Source: Euglena gracilis (taxonomy: Eukaryota > Euglenida > Euglenophyceae > Euglenales). From it: 64,000 nucleotides of DNA. Under the pieces are notes generated by a model. The model worked only from the letters and a program-made list of their open reading frames with translations. It ran no database searches and was not told the DNA's origin. The stretch covers positions 92,448,164-92,512,163 of the forward strand of contig CP154956.1 of assembly GCA_039621445.1 (NCBI GenBank), in the 5' to 3' direction. Shown here piece after piece: positions 34,511 to 43,497 of this stretch; the first letter of the stretch is position 1, and the number at the start of each line of letters is the position of its first letter. The position numbers were made by a program, and so were the translations under genes.

Positions 34511-37500
34511 TCACTTCTTGTGCTTGGAGAGCCGCTTGGCGAGGCTCTCCGAGGCGGCCGCCGGCTTGGCGCCGGGCTTGGGCAGCCCGCGGCGGACGGT
34601 GCTCCGGGGCGCCGCAGCCGGGGCGGTACGAGGCGGTGGCGGTGGCGGTGCCGGGGCCTCCTCCTCCTCCTCGGACTCCGCCTCCTCGGACTCCGCCTCC
34701 TGCGGCGCCGCCGGTGCCGAGGCCGCCGCTGCCTGCGACGACGCTGCCTCCGCGGCCACACTGGCCTTGGACGCCTCGATGATGTGCTTCATCACCGGGT
34801 ACTTCTTGGGGTCGACGAGGTGGAACGATTTGGGGCCCTTCAGGGCCTCCCCCGGGCCCGGGGGACGGATCAGCCCCGCCGCCCTCCACCGGGTGTCCTC
34901 CTTGCCTTTGCCCTTGCCCTTCCCCTTGCCCTCCCCCTTCTTCTCCTCCCCCTGCTTCTCCTTCCCCTTCTGGGGTTCTGGCTTCCGGTACCCAGGGGTG
35001 ATCTCCTCGATGGTGTCCTCCTCCTCTTCCTCTTCTCCCTGCGCCGCTGGTGGGACTGCGGGAGCTTCGCTGGCGACCGCTGAGGAGGTGTCCGAGCTGT
35101 CACTGCTGCTGCTGCTGCTGCTGCTGTCCTCCTCCACCTCCTCCTCCTCCGGGTGACGGCTGGGCTGGGCCACCGGCGGCGGCACGATGACCGGGCTGGC
35201 CCCCTCGGGCTGGCTGGCGGGTGGGGTCAGCTCCGGGGTCTCCCGGCCGGGGGCGGTCATCTCCACGTCACTGCCCTCCTCTGGGCTGTCCACCGCCTCG
35301 GTCTCCTCCCGTCGGGTCTTGAGGGCTGGGGGCCTGCTGGGCTTCCTCTCCGGCTCCTTCTTCCGGCGCTTCTTCTTCCGGTCACCCCCCTCCTTCTGGC
35401 GCTGCTCCACCTTCTGCAGGCGGCGCTGCTCCTGCCGGATCTTGGTCTGGCGGCGCCGTTCCTCGGCCTCCTTGGCCCTTCGCCCCGCCTCCTCGGCGGC
35501 CAGGCGGAGCTTGTCCTGGAGGGCGGCGTTCTCCAGGGGGACCCAGAGGGCGTCCCCCCCTTCCAGGGCGGCCAGCAGCAGGGGCAGCATGGCGGAGGCG
35601 ACGGGCCGCGGCAGGGTCCGTGTTGGCCACGGTCTGGGTGACGTCCTCCAGGCTGCTGGCGGAGTCCTCCACCACCACCAGCACCTCCGGGGGCTTGGCC
35701 GCCCAGGCCGCCACCCGGGCCCCCACCGCCGCGTCGGCGGTCTGGATCACCATGGCGTTGGCCGCCTCCATCCGCCGCACCACCCTCCGCCACAGCCACT
35801 CCACGCAGAGCCAGTGCAGCCCCGCCCCGCAGCTGGACTCCACGTCCCACTCCACCTTGGGCAGCACCTACGAGGGGACGAGGGGACCAGACAGACAGAG
35901 AAGCATCAAAGGCTTTTTTGTGTTGAAGGTGCGCGCAATTGCGCGCATCAAACGACTAACATCAATTAAAAAACAGGCTGCTGAGCATGGGTGGCATTCC
36001 AGCACCTCCCACTTGAAATGTCTGCACAATGCGTGATGTGGGGTGGTGTACCTTGCTTCGCTCCACGTCACCCGGGCCGTGCACCACCACCAGGGCCCGC
36101 TTCTCGAACTTCCGGGCCACCCCCTGGCCCCCCTGCCGCAGCCAGACGTCCACCGTGACCGTCTCCCGCCCCGGCGCCAGCCGCCGCACCGCCGCCTCCA
36201 CCGCGGCCACCGCCCCGGCACCACCGTAGATGGCGACCGGCACGACGCCGGCCAGACGCTTGACCTGCTCGGACAGGAGGGGGCAGGATTCTGTTTCAGG
36301 GTGTTGACACATTGATTGACACTTGAGCCATTTGATTTGCGCAAGTGCGTGCATCGTAACATTTGCGCAAGTGCGCGCATCAAATTTTAAAAAAAACAAT
36401 ACTGTCACTGTGGGCAGCAGTCAGTGGCATACGTGAGAGAATGACTTTCTTTTCTTTTTTTTTTGTGCGCGCAATTGCGCAAGTAAAACAGAAACGGACC
36501 AAAATAATGTTCACGTTAAACAGAACCCTGAGCCCGTGTTGTGGGTGACCTCGACGATGATGAGGCCCACTGCAGCCCCCAGCGCCTCCGCCGGCACCGC
36601 GTCCCCGCTGGCCTTGTACACCAGGCAGCGCACCCCCTTCTCCTCCCCGGCTGGCCTGGCCACCGCCACCTCCTGGAGGGCCCCGCCCTCCTTGGCCACG
36701 ACCTCGGTCTCCACGGTCGGCATGGCGAAGGAGGCCCGCAGCTCCTCGTACTGCGCCTCCACCCAGAAGGGGGCCGTCAGCACCGCCGCCAGGGGGGGCT
36801 TCGGCTCCGCCGGGCTCCTGGTCCACGACCCCAGCCGTGTCACCTGCAGCGCCGCCACCGGGACGGTCCGCTTGAAGCGGCTGCGCTCCGCCCCGTTGTA
36901 CACTGTGAGAGAGCAGTGCAGGGGGGGAGGCATGAGACGACAGTTACAGTGCATCCAGTGACCATCACCACCAACCGCCTTTGAATGGTGTCATATGCAG
37001 CCCTTCAATCGCACCCCCGACCACCCCCGACCCCAGTGGCACACCCATCCTCCCGTGGATGTTGGGGTTGTCGCCCCTCCACGCGAAGGCCACCCACATC
37101 TCGTGGGTGGCCTCGGTCACCGCCTGCTCCAGCTGGGCCAGCCCGATCCCCGGGCTCTGCAGGGCCGCCGCCACCTGGGCCCGCGCCTCGGGGGTCAGCA
37201 GGCGCCGGAGGGACCGCACGTGGGAGGACAGCAGCGTGCGGCCCCCTCGCCGCCAGCGCCGACTCCACGCTCAGCAGCCCCGCCACCGCCTCGGGGTTCT
37301 CCTCCACCAGCCGCTGCAGCGGCCCCCACATCTGGATGACCTGGCCCTGCGGAAATGACACAGAGACTGACACCCCCCGCCATTGCATCACAGGAATGAA
37401 TGCACTATGCCTGTGTGAAACTTTTGATGCGCGCAATTGCGCAAATAGAATGGGACCAACGTCATCAAAATGCACGGGTGCAGTGCCAGAGACTGGGCTC

Positions 37501-38251
37501 ACACCTGGGGGACCGACCGGTCCCAGCCGGCCTGCCGGTAGGCTGCCGCCAGCCGCACCGCCGGCACCGTGCTGATGTCCTTCCCCTTCACCAGGAGGTT
37601 GGCGAACTGGGGGATGGACAGCTCCTTCACCGCCGACTGGATGGCCTGCGCATCCCCGCCGGCCGCCCGCCGCAGGTGCACCGGGGTCATGGGGTGGAGG
37701 ATGGTGGCGAGGACGTATTTCCCCTGGCCACAGCCCTGCATTGGAACCGTTGTCTTTCAGACACAGGAGGGGCGGCACGAGAGGGGCGGCACGAGAGGGG
37801 CGGCACGAGAGGGGCGGCACGAGAGGGGTGACACGAGAGGGGCTGCATGAGAGGGGCAAAACAGAAACCACACAAACAAATACAGGTCTGAACCCTTCGG
37901 GGGGTTCAGCTGCAGCTGCCGCAGCTTCCGCTCCACCTCCGTGTTGTCCAGGGGTCTCGTCTGCCCCTCGGACTGGTTGTAGTCCACGTGGAGCACCTCC
38001 AGCGGCCGCTTCGTCCCCGTCGCCAGCACCCACTGCTTCACCTCCTCCTTGTACACCTCCGCGATGGGGAGGTTCCGGGCGGTATTGCGGGGGCGGATCC
38101 GCCCCGGCTTGGCGGCGGGCTTCGGCTCCTGCGCTGCAGCGGCCTCGGCCGGGGCGGGCTCCGCTCCAGCCTCCGCCACCTCGGTCCCGGGCTCCGCCTG
38201 CCCGGGCACAGCGGGCTCCCCCTCCGGGGGGACAGCCACAGGGTCGGTCAT
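34511..38251 (-). CDS. Transposon gene A: six-exon gene, about 936-aa protein of unknown family
   Basis: Exons on the minus strand: 38251-37894 or nearby, 37735-37505, 37346-37045, 36902-36550, 36264-36052, 35867-34511 (stop). Junctions read AAGG|GTTCAG, TGCAG|GG, CAG|GTGTGAG, CCGCAG|GGC, ATGG|GTGTGCC, TCACAG|TG, GAG|GTCACC, GAGCAG|GTC, AAG|GTACAC, CGTAG|GTG; phases agree for exons 2-6, while exon 1 to 2 does not fit in phase as sequenced. The protein starts with an Ala/Pro/Glu-rich tail, continues with globular, helical and Val/Ile-rich segments (residues about 60-570), then a Glu/Arg/Gln coiled coil, a Lys/Arg block, an acidic poly-Glu/poly-Ser region, a Gly-Lys repeat and a basic end. Two one-base frame breaks occur: one extra C in the run 37242-37246, and one extra base near 35600-35630. 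No domain is recognised; a nuclear DNA-associated role is inferred only from the charged tail. Confidence 0.75.
35868..36051 (-). other. Gene A intron 5 with palindromic motif
   Basis: A GT..AG intron of 184 nt. It contains TGCGCGCAATTGCGCGCATC at about 35930-35950, the most symmetric long form of the element's motif. Confidence 0.7.
36265..36549 (-). other. Gene A intron 4 with three motif copies
   Basis: A GT..AG intron of 285 nt, the longest of the gene. Motif copies lie at 36336-36355, 36362-36382 and 36464-36484, the first two in tandem and the third inverted. Confidence 0.7.
37736..37893 (-). repeat. Gene A intron 1 minisatellite
   Basis: The intron contains about six tandem copies of GGCACGAGAGGGGC (37765-37860), the last ones diverging to GACACGAGAGGGG and TGCATGAGAGGGGC. 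Similar CACGAGAGGGG words recur near 34070-34100 at the element's other side. Confidence 0.8.
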
Positions 38252-38797
38252 GGTGTGTGACCTGAGGCAAGGCGCAGTTTCAAAAAGGGGGGGGTTTCTC
38301 ACCAGTGACTGAACTGCACATTCCACAGCTGAATGAAGCAGGTTTGAAATGCCTTCTACCCTACGGCAGGCAATCCGCCCCAAATGTGGCAAAAATTCAT
38401 CCGACTTAGGCATTTTCAGGCAAAAAATGGAAAAAGTGTGAAACAGTACAACGGAACGCACAACATGCATTATTCTGGTCTGTAGCAAGGGGGGGTATGG
38501 ATATGCTACGTTTTCGCAATCTTTCACGGCGTGTCTGTGCCAAAAACTGCCCAACAGAAACCGGGGGCGACACGTCACGCATTCAGGTCGCGAAACAGTT
38601 AACGCACGGGCGGTTTGCCGTTGGACGTCTGTAGGCCTGCTTTTTTGGAAATCTAGAAGGTGTATGGAGGAGAGTTTTCAAATTTTTTCTTTTGGCGAAC
38701 ATACACCTGGTTATGGCGCATTGAATGATCCATAAAATGAACTGTGGTATGATTTGTATCAAAAGTTACGAAATTGTCGCCTCGTCGGAAAATCCAC
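38252..38797. other. Spacer between ORF D and gene A
   Basis: AT-richer sequence with no GCGC motif, in contrast to the other spacers. It should contain the gene A promoter and leader. A minus frame alternative to ORF D runs through to 38653, but its composition is less convincing. Confidence 0.5.
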
Positions 38798-39049
38798 TCA
38801 GTCGGACCCCTCGAAGGGGTCCGCCGGGACGTACACGCTGGCCGCCCTCGGCTCCACAGTGTCCCGACTGCTGGTGGCCGCCCCGCGCCCTGAAGGGTCC
38901 ACCGGTACCCGCCCGCCCGCTCGCGGAGGTGACTCGTCGCCCACCGGCGATTCGAATCGCGACCGTCGAGTCGGTCGCTCATGCAGGGACCCCTCTGAGG
39001 AGGAGTCCGCGGGCACGGACAACGGCAGATTCACGGTGCACCACAGCAT
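38798..39049 (-). CDS. Transposon ORF D: 83-aa protein, unknown
   Basis: ATG at 39049 opens 83 codons to TGA at 38798. The product is hydrophilic: a Ser/Glu-rich start, then an Arg/Pro/Gly-rich middle, then an acidic end (Pro-Ala-Asp-Pro-Phe-Glu-Gly-Ser-Asp). The coding stretch stands out as GC-rich against AT-rich flanks and stops where GC drops. It may be a small protein, or the last exon of a gene whose earlier exon is at 39199-39330, where a minus frame reads to a possible donor AAAG|GTACTG. An overlapping minus frame (38653-38982) is an alternative. Confidence 0.5.
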   Translation of the reverse strand: MLWCTVNLPLSVPADSSSEGSLHERPTRRSRFESPVGDESPPRAGGRVPVDPSGRGAATSSRDTVEPRAASVYVPADPFEGSD

Positions 39050-39541
39050 TAATTTTTTAAAAGATATTTTTGATGCGCGCAATTGCGCAAATAAAACACA
39101 GTATGTGGCTTCTGGGAGGGGGTGTGTGACCCCCTGGCATCAAAAACGTTCATACTCTCAAACATATGGAGCTGCAAACGTTCAGTACCTTTCCCCCAGC
39201 TTTCAGAACATAGAGGACTTCCCAAACAAACACGGAGCATGTACAGGCGGACAAACACCTTGACTGATGGACCACTATTTTCAAAGGGGACTGAGGGAAC
39301 TCTTTGTCAAACACAGTACACATACTGGGCCTACCACACTTGCCACTTAGGAGCAGTGTGAAACAGTTCACACTTTTGATGCGCGCAATTGCGCAAATAA
39401 AAAACATAAACTGTTTCATAAGGTACAACCGTGTGGACTGCATCACCACTCACGCGCACACTTTTTTTAAAGTTTGATGCGCGCAAATGCGCAAATGCTA
39501 AACTGCACTTCTGTATTACTGAGGAAAGCATATTCACAGTA
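39050..39541. other. Spacer between genes B and D with three motifs
   Basis: Motif copies at 39070-39092, 39376-39398 and 39474-39497, all in the same orientation. Between the first two, the minus strand at about 39199-39330 is open with Cys/Val/Lys-rich composition and may be an exon (acceptor GTGGTAG, donor GTACTG). Confidence 0.55.
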
Positions 39542-41215
39542 CTACGACGACAGTGAATACAGACCCCATTTAAAAATGGACTGACCAACCGTGAGTCTGG
39601 CTGCTGCCTCCCCAGCAGCCCTCTGCTGACGTGGACGGCGGCGGCCCAGCACACTGTCCCAGTGGACCTGGCACAGGTCCAACTCCGCCTGCGACCGGCG
39701 GCTGCGGCCAGCCTGCGCGTCGAAGCACAGCTGGTCCAGCTCCGCCGCCGCGTCAGCCGAGGGCACCTGGTCCTTCAGGAGCGTCCGCAGCGCGTACTGC
39801 AGCACGTCCTTCAGGGCCGTCTCGCCCTTCGGCCCCGCGTCGGGCGCCAGCAGGGATGGCGGACCCACCCAGCCGTCCGGCCACCGCAGGACCATCGACT
39901 GGTCCTCGGACTCCTCCCCCTCGTCCGCGTCCAGCTCCTCGGGCTGCCGCCGTCTCTCCGGGCGCAGCCCCCTCACCAAGGCGAACGTCACCATCTGGTG
40001 GACCAGCCGGTCGGGGGCGTCCAGCGGCGGCCGCAGCTCACTGCCGTCCAGCAGGTCGTCCAGGTTGCGCAGGCAGTCCGCCATCCACCGCCGGTCCACC
40101 CCGCCCGCCCGCAGCTCCCGGGCGCCGTGGTGCCCCTGCCTCACCAGGAGGTACAGGTCCATCACGTCCTCCACCTCCACCGCCTCCGGGTGCTGCTGCA
40201 TCGAGCCGCCCAGCTTGCTGAGGGTCGCCTCGTTCACCTCCTCCGAGAAGCAGCAGGCGGGCAGCTGGTCGTGCCACCGGTCCCACATCAGCAGCGCGCA
40301 CGCCAGCGTCCGCACGTAGTCGGAGTGGCCGCGCGGCCGGTGTCCGGGTGTTGGCGCCTCCAGGTGCAACAGCATCGTCAGGGCGTTGCACAGCACCTTC
40401 CGCGCCTGTCCGCCGGTCTGCGGCCGCCGCTCCTCCCAGTGACACTCCCGCACCTGCCACCCGAGCGCGAAGCAGGCCGGCGCCCACACCAGCAGCAGGT
40501 CCTCCAGCGCCTGCGCCACCGCCAGGTCCCGCTCCAGATTCTCCAGGGCCTCCACCGCCTGGGCCTCCTTCCGCCGGCAATCCTCCAGCTCCCGGATGCA
40601 CTCCATCTCCCGGCTCCCCGACTGCCACGCCCGCTGCATCTTGGCGCTGGCCGTCGCGTGCCGCACCTGCCGGGCGGTCTGCCGCTCCGCCTCCTCCTTC
40701 CGCCGCTGGGCCTGCTGCGTCAGCTGCCGGCGACGCTCCACCTCGGGCACCACGGTGTCCCGCCGCCGCCGCAGGGTCCGGATCAGCCGTCGCTGGCGGG
40801 CGCGGCGGTCCGCCGGCACCAGCAGCATGGCGCCGACCCACATCTCCAGCGCCCGCACCTTCGGCTTCGTCGACCACTGCTCGCCCGGCGCCATGGTGCC
40901 CCGCTGGAGGAACAGGAACAGCGGCAGCAGGCGGCGGTACAGCACGTACAGCACCTGCTTGTACGCGTGCCACACGCCGTACAGCGGGGGCAGCTGCCGC
41001 AGCGCCTCACCCGCGTCCCACCGCTGGCACTCCCGGCCGTACACCACCTTCAGCTGGCGGTACCAGAGGTTGATGTCCACCAGCAGGGGCAGCGGCGCCT
41101 TCACGCGGCCCAGGACGTCGCCCTTCAGGAAGCGGAGGACCTTCAGCATCCCCACCTGGGAGGAGATCCGGTCGTCCATCAGCATGAAGGGGCGCCACAC
41201 CGGGACGCGGGCGTT
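39542..41215 (-). CDS. Transposon gene B: 557-aa candidate transposase (DUF6589-like motif order)
   Basis: The frame is open from a likely acceptor (CGGCTGAGAG before 41215) to the stop at 39542. Near residue 14 is Met-Asp-Asp-Arg with Ser-Ser-Gln; near 43-54 a hydrophobic strand with Asp; near 76-96 Pro-Pro-Leu...Trp-His-Ala-Tyr-Lys followed by a Leu/Tyr/Arg helix. Residues about 150-250 form a long Arg/Glu/Gln coiled coil. A C-terminal part has Gly-His-Ser-Asp-Tyr-Val, Gln-Leu-Pro, Asn-Glu, and an acidic Glu-Val-Glu-Asp-Val-Met-Asp stretch. This order of an early Asp, a Phe/Trp-His helix, then a Tyr/Leu-Pro/Asn/Glu helical region recalls DUF6589 proteins as I know them. The first Asp is only 14 residues in, so an upstream exon is expected, and gene C may supply it. 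No metal-site triad can be assigned safely. Confidence 0.65.
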   Translation of the reverse strand, partial: NARVPVWRPFMLMDDRISSQVGMLKVLRFLKGDVLGRVKAPLPLLVDINLWYRQLKVVYGRECQRWDAGEALRQLPPLYGVWHAYKQVLYVLYRRLLPLFLFLQRGTMAPGEQWSTKPKVRALEMWVGAMLLVPADRRARQRRLIRTLRRRRDTVVPEVERRRQLTQQAQRRKEEAERQTARQVRHATASAKMQRAWQSGSREMECIRELEDCRRKEAQAVEALENLERDLAVAQALEDLLLVWAPACFALGWQVRECHWEERRPQTGGQARKVLCNALTMLLHLEAPTPGHRPRGHSDYVRTLACALLMWDRWHDQLPACCFSEEVNEATLSKLGGSMQQHPEAVEVEDVMDLYLLVRQGHHGARELRAGGVDRRWMADCLRNLDDLLDGSELRPPLDAPDRLVHQMVTFALVRGLRPERRRQPEELDADEGEESEDQSMVLRWPDGWVGPPSLLAPDAGPKGETALKDVLQYALRTLLKDQVPSADAAAELDQLCFDAQAGRSRRSQAELDLCQVHWDSVLGRRRPRQQRAAGEAAARLTVGQSIFKWGLYSLSS

Positions 41216-41662
41216 CTCTCAGCCGCATCAGAGTTACTGCCCTGTGTGTGACACCAACTGCATAGACACACAACCGATACAAAACAGACGGCAAACTGTT
41301 TTGATGCGCGCATTTGCGCAAATGCGCGCATCAAAACAGTTTATAGATGTTCATCATCACCAGGGTGTGACCCTGTAATGGAACTCATCCAAATTCACAT
41401 CTGCGCTTAAATGCGCAAATCAAACGGAAGTGGCAGTACAGAAGAGAAATTTGTACGCAACACCGCTTCCCCACCAAAGACTGGAATGAAATTTCAAAAA
41501 CTCCACGTACAGTAATATGCGCGCAATTGCACGCATGTCGGTGTAATTAAGTTCCCTTCAACTGAGACGCAGCCACAACCCTAACCCCAATACATCAACA
41601 CCAACGTGTACGGGCTGTTCAGACCCCTCAGACCATCATTCAACAAAGGCTATTCCAGGAAG
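41216..41662. other. Spacer or intron between genes C and B
   Basis: It contains a double motif forming a 34-bp palindrome (41301-41334), a degenerate copy (41401-41423) and one at 41517-41536. If genes C and B are one gene, this is an intron of about 450-480 nt. Donors CGG|GTGCCG, GAC|GTGCCC or CTGA|GTGTTT near the end of C are possible. Confidence 0.55.
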
Positions 41663-42287
41663 TTAAACACTCAGTCGCCCTGATGTTCGGGGCACGTCAA
41701 GCGGCACCCGCAGCTCGTGCGCCTCCAGCGGGCGTGCGCTGATCTCGGCGACCAGCTTCAGGAACGCCGGCAGGTCGCTCTGCACCAGCCGCGCGGACAC
41801 CCGGTGGATGCGGCCCAGCAGCTGCTCCAGCGACGGGACATGGGCTCCTCCGGCAGGATGCCGCTGGGCCGCAGCAGTCGGCTGGCCGCCCGGTGCCGGG
41901 CCAGCGGCGCCTCGTGCTCCTCCGCCACGACCCGCTGCGCCGCTCGCGGGCAGGCGTGCTGCCGCAGCGCCCGGTACATCGCCCAGGCGTCCTTGAGCAG
42001 CAGCTCAATCCTCTGCCGCCGGGGCTCCGGGCCAGCTCCTCCAGCAGCGCCGCGCCGCCCTCCGTCCGCAGCGGCACCCGGGTGTGGGCCACCTGTACCA
42101 CCAGGGTCTGCAGCGGGTGGCTGCGCTGCACCACCGCCGCCACGAACTCCTCGTAGGTGGCGGCGAAGTGGGCCTTCACCAGCTGGCCCAGCAGCTTCCC
42201 CGACTCCGCGGCCAGGGCGGCCTCCTCGCTGTAGCCCTCGTAGCCACGGCGGCGGGAGTGGGTGCTGCTGGCCTGGGAGGACTCCAT
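41663..42287 (-). CDS. Transposon gene C: about 208-aa helical protein with two frame breaks
   Basis: ATG at 42287 opens a Ser-rich start, then amphipathic helices rich in Ala, Leu, Glu and Arg. Reading must shift by one base near 42020-42030 (a C appears to be missing from AGCCCCGG) and again near 41840-41850 (a C missing from GTCCCG). With both shifts the frame continues through a further helix to TAA at 41663, about 208 residues in all. Both breaks are in C runs, so sequencing error is likely, but decay is possible. No family is recognised. It may be an accessory protein or the N-terminal exon of gene B, since gene B begins at a splice acceptor and lacks its own good ATG. Confidence 0.6.
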
Positions 42288-43017
42288 TTAGTCCCCTCCA
42301 GATCTGCCGGCACACCAGCTTTCACCCTAACCCATAAAGCCAATAACGTGCCACCCACCACTGTCACCATTCCGCCTACGTTACACAAACACACATTCAC
42401 ACGCTACACATCCATACATCTGTAAATCATTTATTTTGTTCATAAACGTTTTGTGCGCGCAATTGCGCAAATCAACAAGTAAAAATAGCACACACCAATT
42501 CACTGCTGTACCCTGCCTGGTCATTCCCCCGTACAGGTCAATTCCAGACAGGGACAGCAGTCATGCATCGCCATAGGGCCTTAATCACACCACACATCAC
42601 ACACACTCTCAAATTGGTTGTCATCGTAGCTGCTTCGGATTCACAACATCTCCAGCAGTCGTACAAATCAGACCCCCTTTTCACTCCACCAAGTAGGTGC
42701 CAACATCCACAGTGCATCAGTGGTCACACAACCCCCATTGGGTAGTCTGGCAACAAAAAACAACACAATGTGCGCGCAATTGCGCAAATCAAACAAGAAC
42801 ACTTTGTATCACTGACACAAATCTGGGGCGTCACAACCGCCCTCTCAGCAACTGAAACCATAATTCAAGAAGTAATCGTTTGGTGCGCGCAATTGCGCAA
42901 GCGTGCAATGCGCCATAAGTAAATTTCTGTTGGACATCAATTAGAAGGTTCCAATTCGCCGTGCGTTTCTTCACACTTGTCCACAACAGGGGGTGTCACA
43001 CCCCTCTTCAGGCACAC
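42288..43017. other. Spacer upstream of gene C
   Basis: No open frame of coding character. Three motif copies at 42452-42474, 42769-42792 and 42882-42901, all in the same orientation, lie here. It probably includes the gene C promoter. Confidence 0.6.
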
Positions 43018-43143
43018 TCAATTCCTTCGTAATTCACACTCCGTGGCATCCAACACACCCTCGCAATAATTCTGAAATTCCCCAAGGGTATCTGATTTCG
43101 TCGCCTGCCAAACCACCAGCGTCCACGGGTCACATTTGGACAC
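43018..43143 (-). CDS. Transposon gene E: 41-residue terminal exon
   Basis: A strong acceptor (GTTTTTGACTTTTAG) precedes 43143. The exon is open for 41 codons to TGA at 43018. Composition is that of a folded protein: Cys, two Trp, Tyr, several Asp/Glu, ending with Leu-Arg-Arg-Asn. The upstream part must lie in 43145-43440. The only ATG there on the minus strand is at 43432, overlapping the sub-terminal motif, and begins a short Tyr/Phe/Pro-rich frame. The first exon therefore remains unresolved. The unit is too short to appear among long ORFs. Confidence 0.5.
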   Translation of the reverse strand: MSKCDPWTLVVWQATKSDTLGEFQNYCEGVLDATECELRRN

Positions 43144-43431
43144 CTAAAAGTCAAAAACAGTACGCCGCCAGATCTGGCCAGGTTGCTGCCGCGGGGTGGT
43201 GTGGGGTGGAAGTGGGTGTGGGTGGGTGCCCAGCGGACAGCGTAGAGAAAAGCAGCTGCGGAGAGGGGGAGGTACAAATTTACACGCGCCCGTCCGGTCG
43301 CGAAGTCCAGTTAGGACTTTGTATTGGAAGGGGTTCGAATTGCCCAGCCCTAACGAGTTCCCGTCCCGATCACAAAATTTTTTTTCGGCAGTCAGGGTAC
43401 AGGGTCCCAGGGGTTACAAAAAAATGGTACA

Positions 43432-43450
43432 TTTGCGCAATTGCGCGCAT
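43432..43450 (-). promoter_or_regulatory. Sub-terminal GCGC motif, right
   Basis: TTTGCGCAATTGCGCGCAT lies 15 bp inside the right inverted repeat, mirroring the left end. Confidence 0.6.
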
Positions 43451-43465
43451 CCTAAAGAAAAAAAC

Positions 43466-43492
43466 CCTTAAGTGCGAATCCGGCCGCCTAAG
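43466..43492 (-). repeat. Right terminal inverted repeat (27 bp)
   Basis: An exact reverse complement of 33074-33100. Confidence 0.95.
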
Positions 43493-43497
43493 AGTCA
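43493..43497. other. Target-site duplication, right copy (AGTCA)
   Basis: Identical to 33069-33073 and directly adjacent to the right inverted repeat. Confidence 0.8.

Larger units (their letters stand above)
33074..43492 (-). mobile_element. 10.4-kb multigene DNA transposon
   Basis: The element is bounded by identical 27-bp inverted repeats (33074-33100 and 43466-43492) that start CTTAGGCGGCCGG and end CACTTAAGG, flanked by 5-bp AGTCA duplications. It carries five coding units, all on the minus strand, and about 20 copies of a GCGC-type near-palindrome that is absent from the rest of the window. Twelve and fifteen bases inside the left and right repeats lies a motif copy, so the ends are symmetric. 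The coding parts are visibly GC-richer than the flanks. No DNA polymerase B, retroviral-type integrase, reverse transcriptase or capsid protein was seen, which argues against Polinton, virophage or retroelement. The 39542-41215 protein is the best transposase candidate. The class is unknown, and a 5-bp duplication alone does not assign it. Confidence 0.85.

Noticed and set aside
35868-37893. Gene A introns as introner elements
   Set aside because: The introns differ in length and sequence and share only the small motif, which also occurs in spacers and at the ends. Introners would be similar end to end.
37005-38270. 421-aa minus ORF running through gene A introns
   Set aside because: It crosses well-supported GT..AG introns, and its Gly/Ala/Pro/Arg-rich stretches are off-frame readings of GC-rich exons. 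Only 37242-37346 belongs to the true gene A frame.
39662-41251. 529-aa plus-strand ORF opposite gene B
   Set aside because: It is the reverse shadow of a GC-rich gene. Its composition is Arg/His/Leu/Gln-polymer-like, whereas the minus frame has ordinary protein composition and a coiled coil.
33074-43492. Polinton/Maverick or virophage identity
   Set aside because: No DNA polymerase B, integrase, packaging ATPase, protease or capsid protein was seen; the inverted repeats are short and the duplication is 5 bp.
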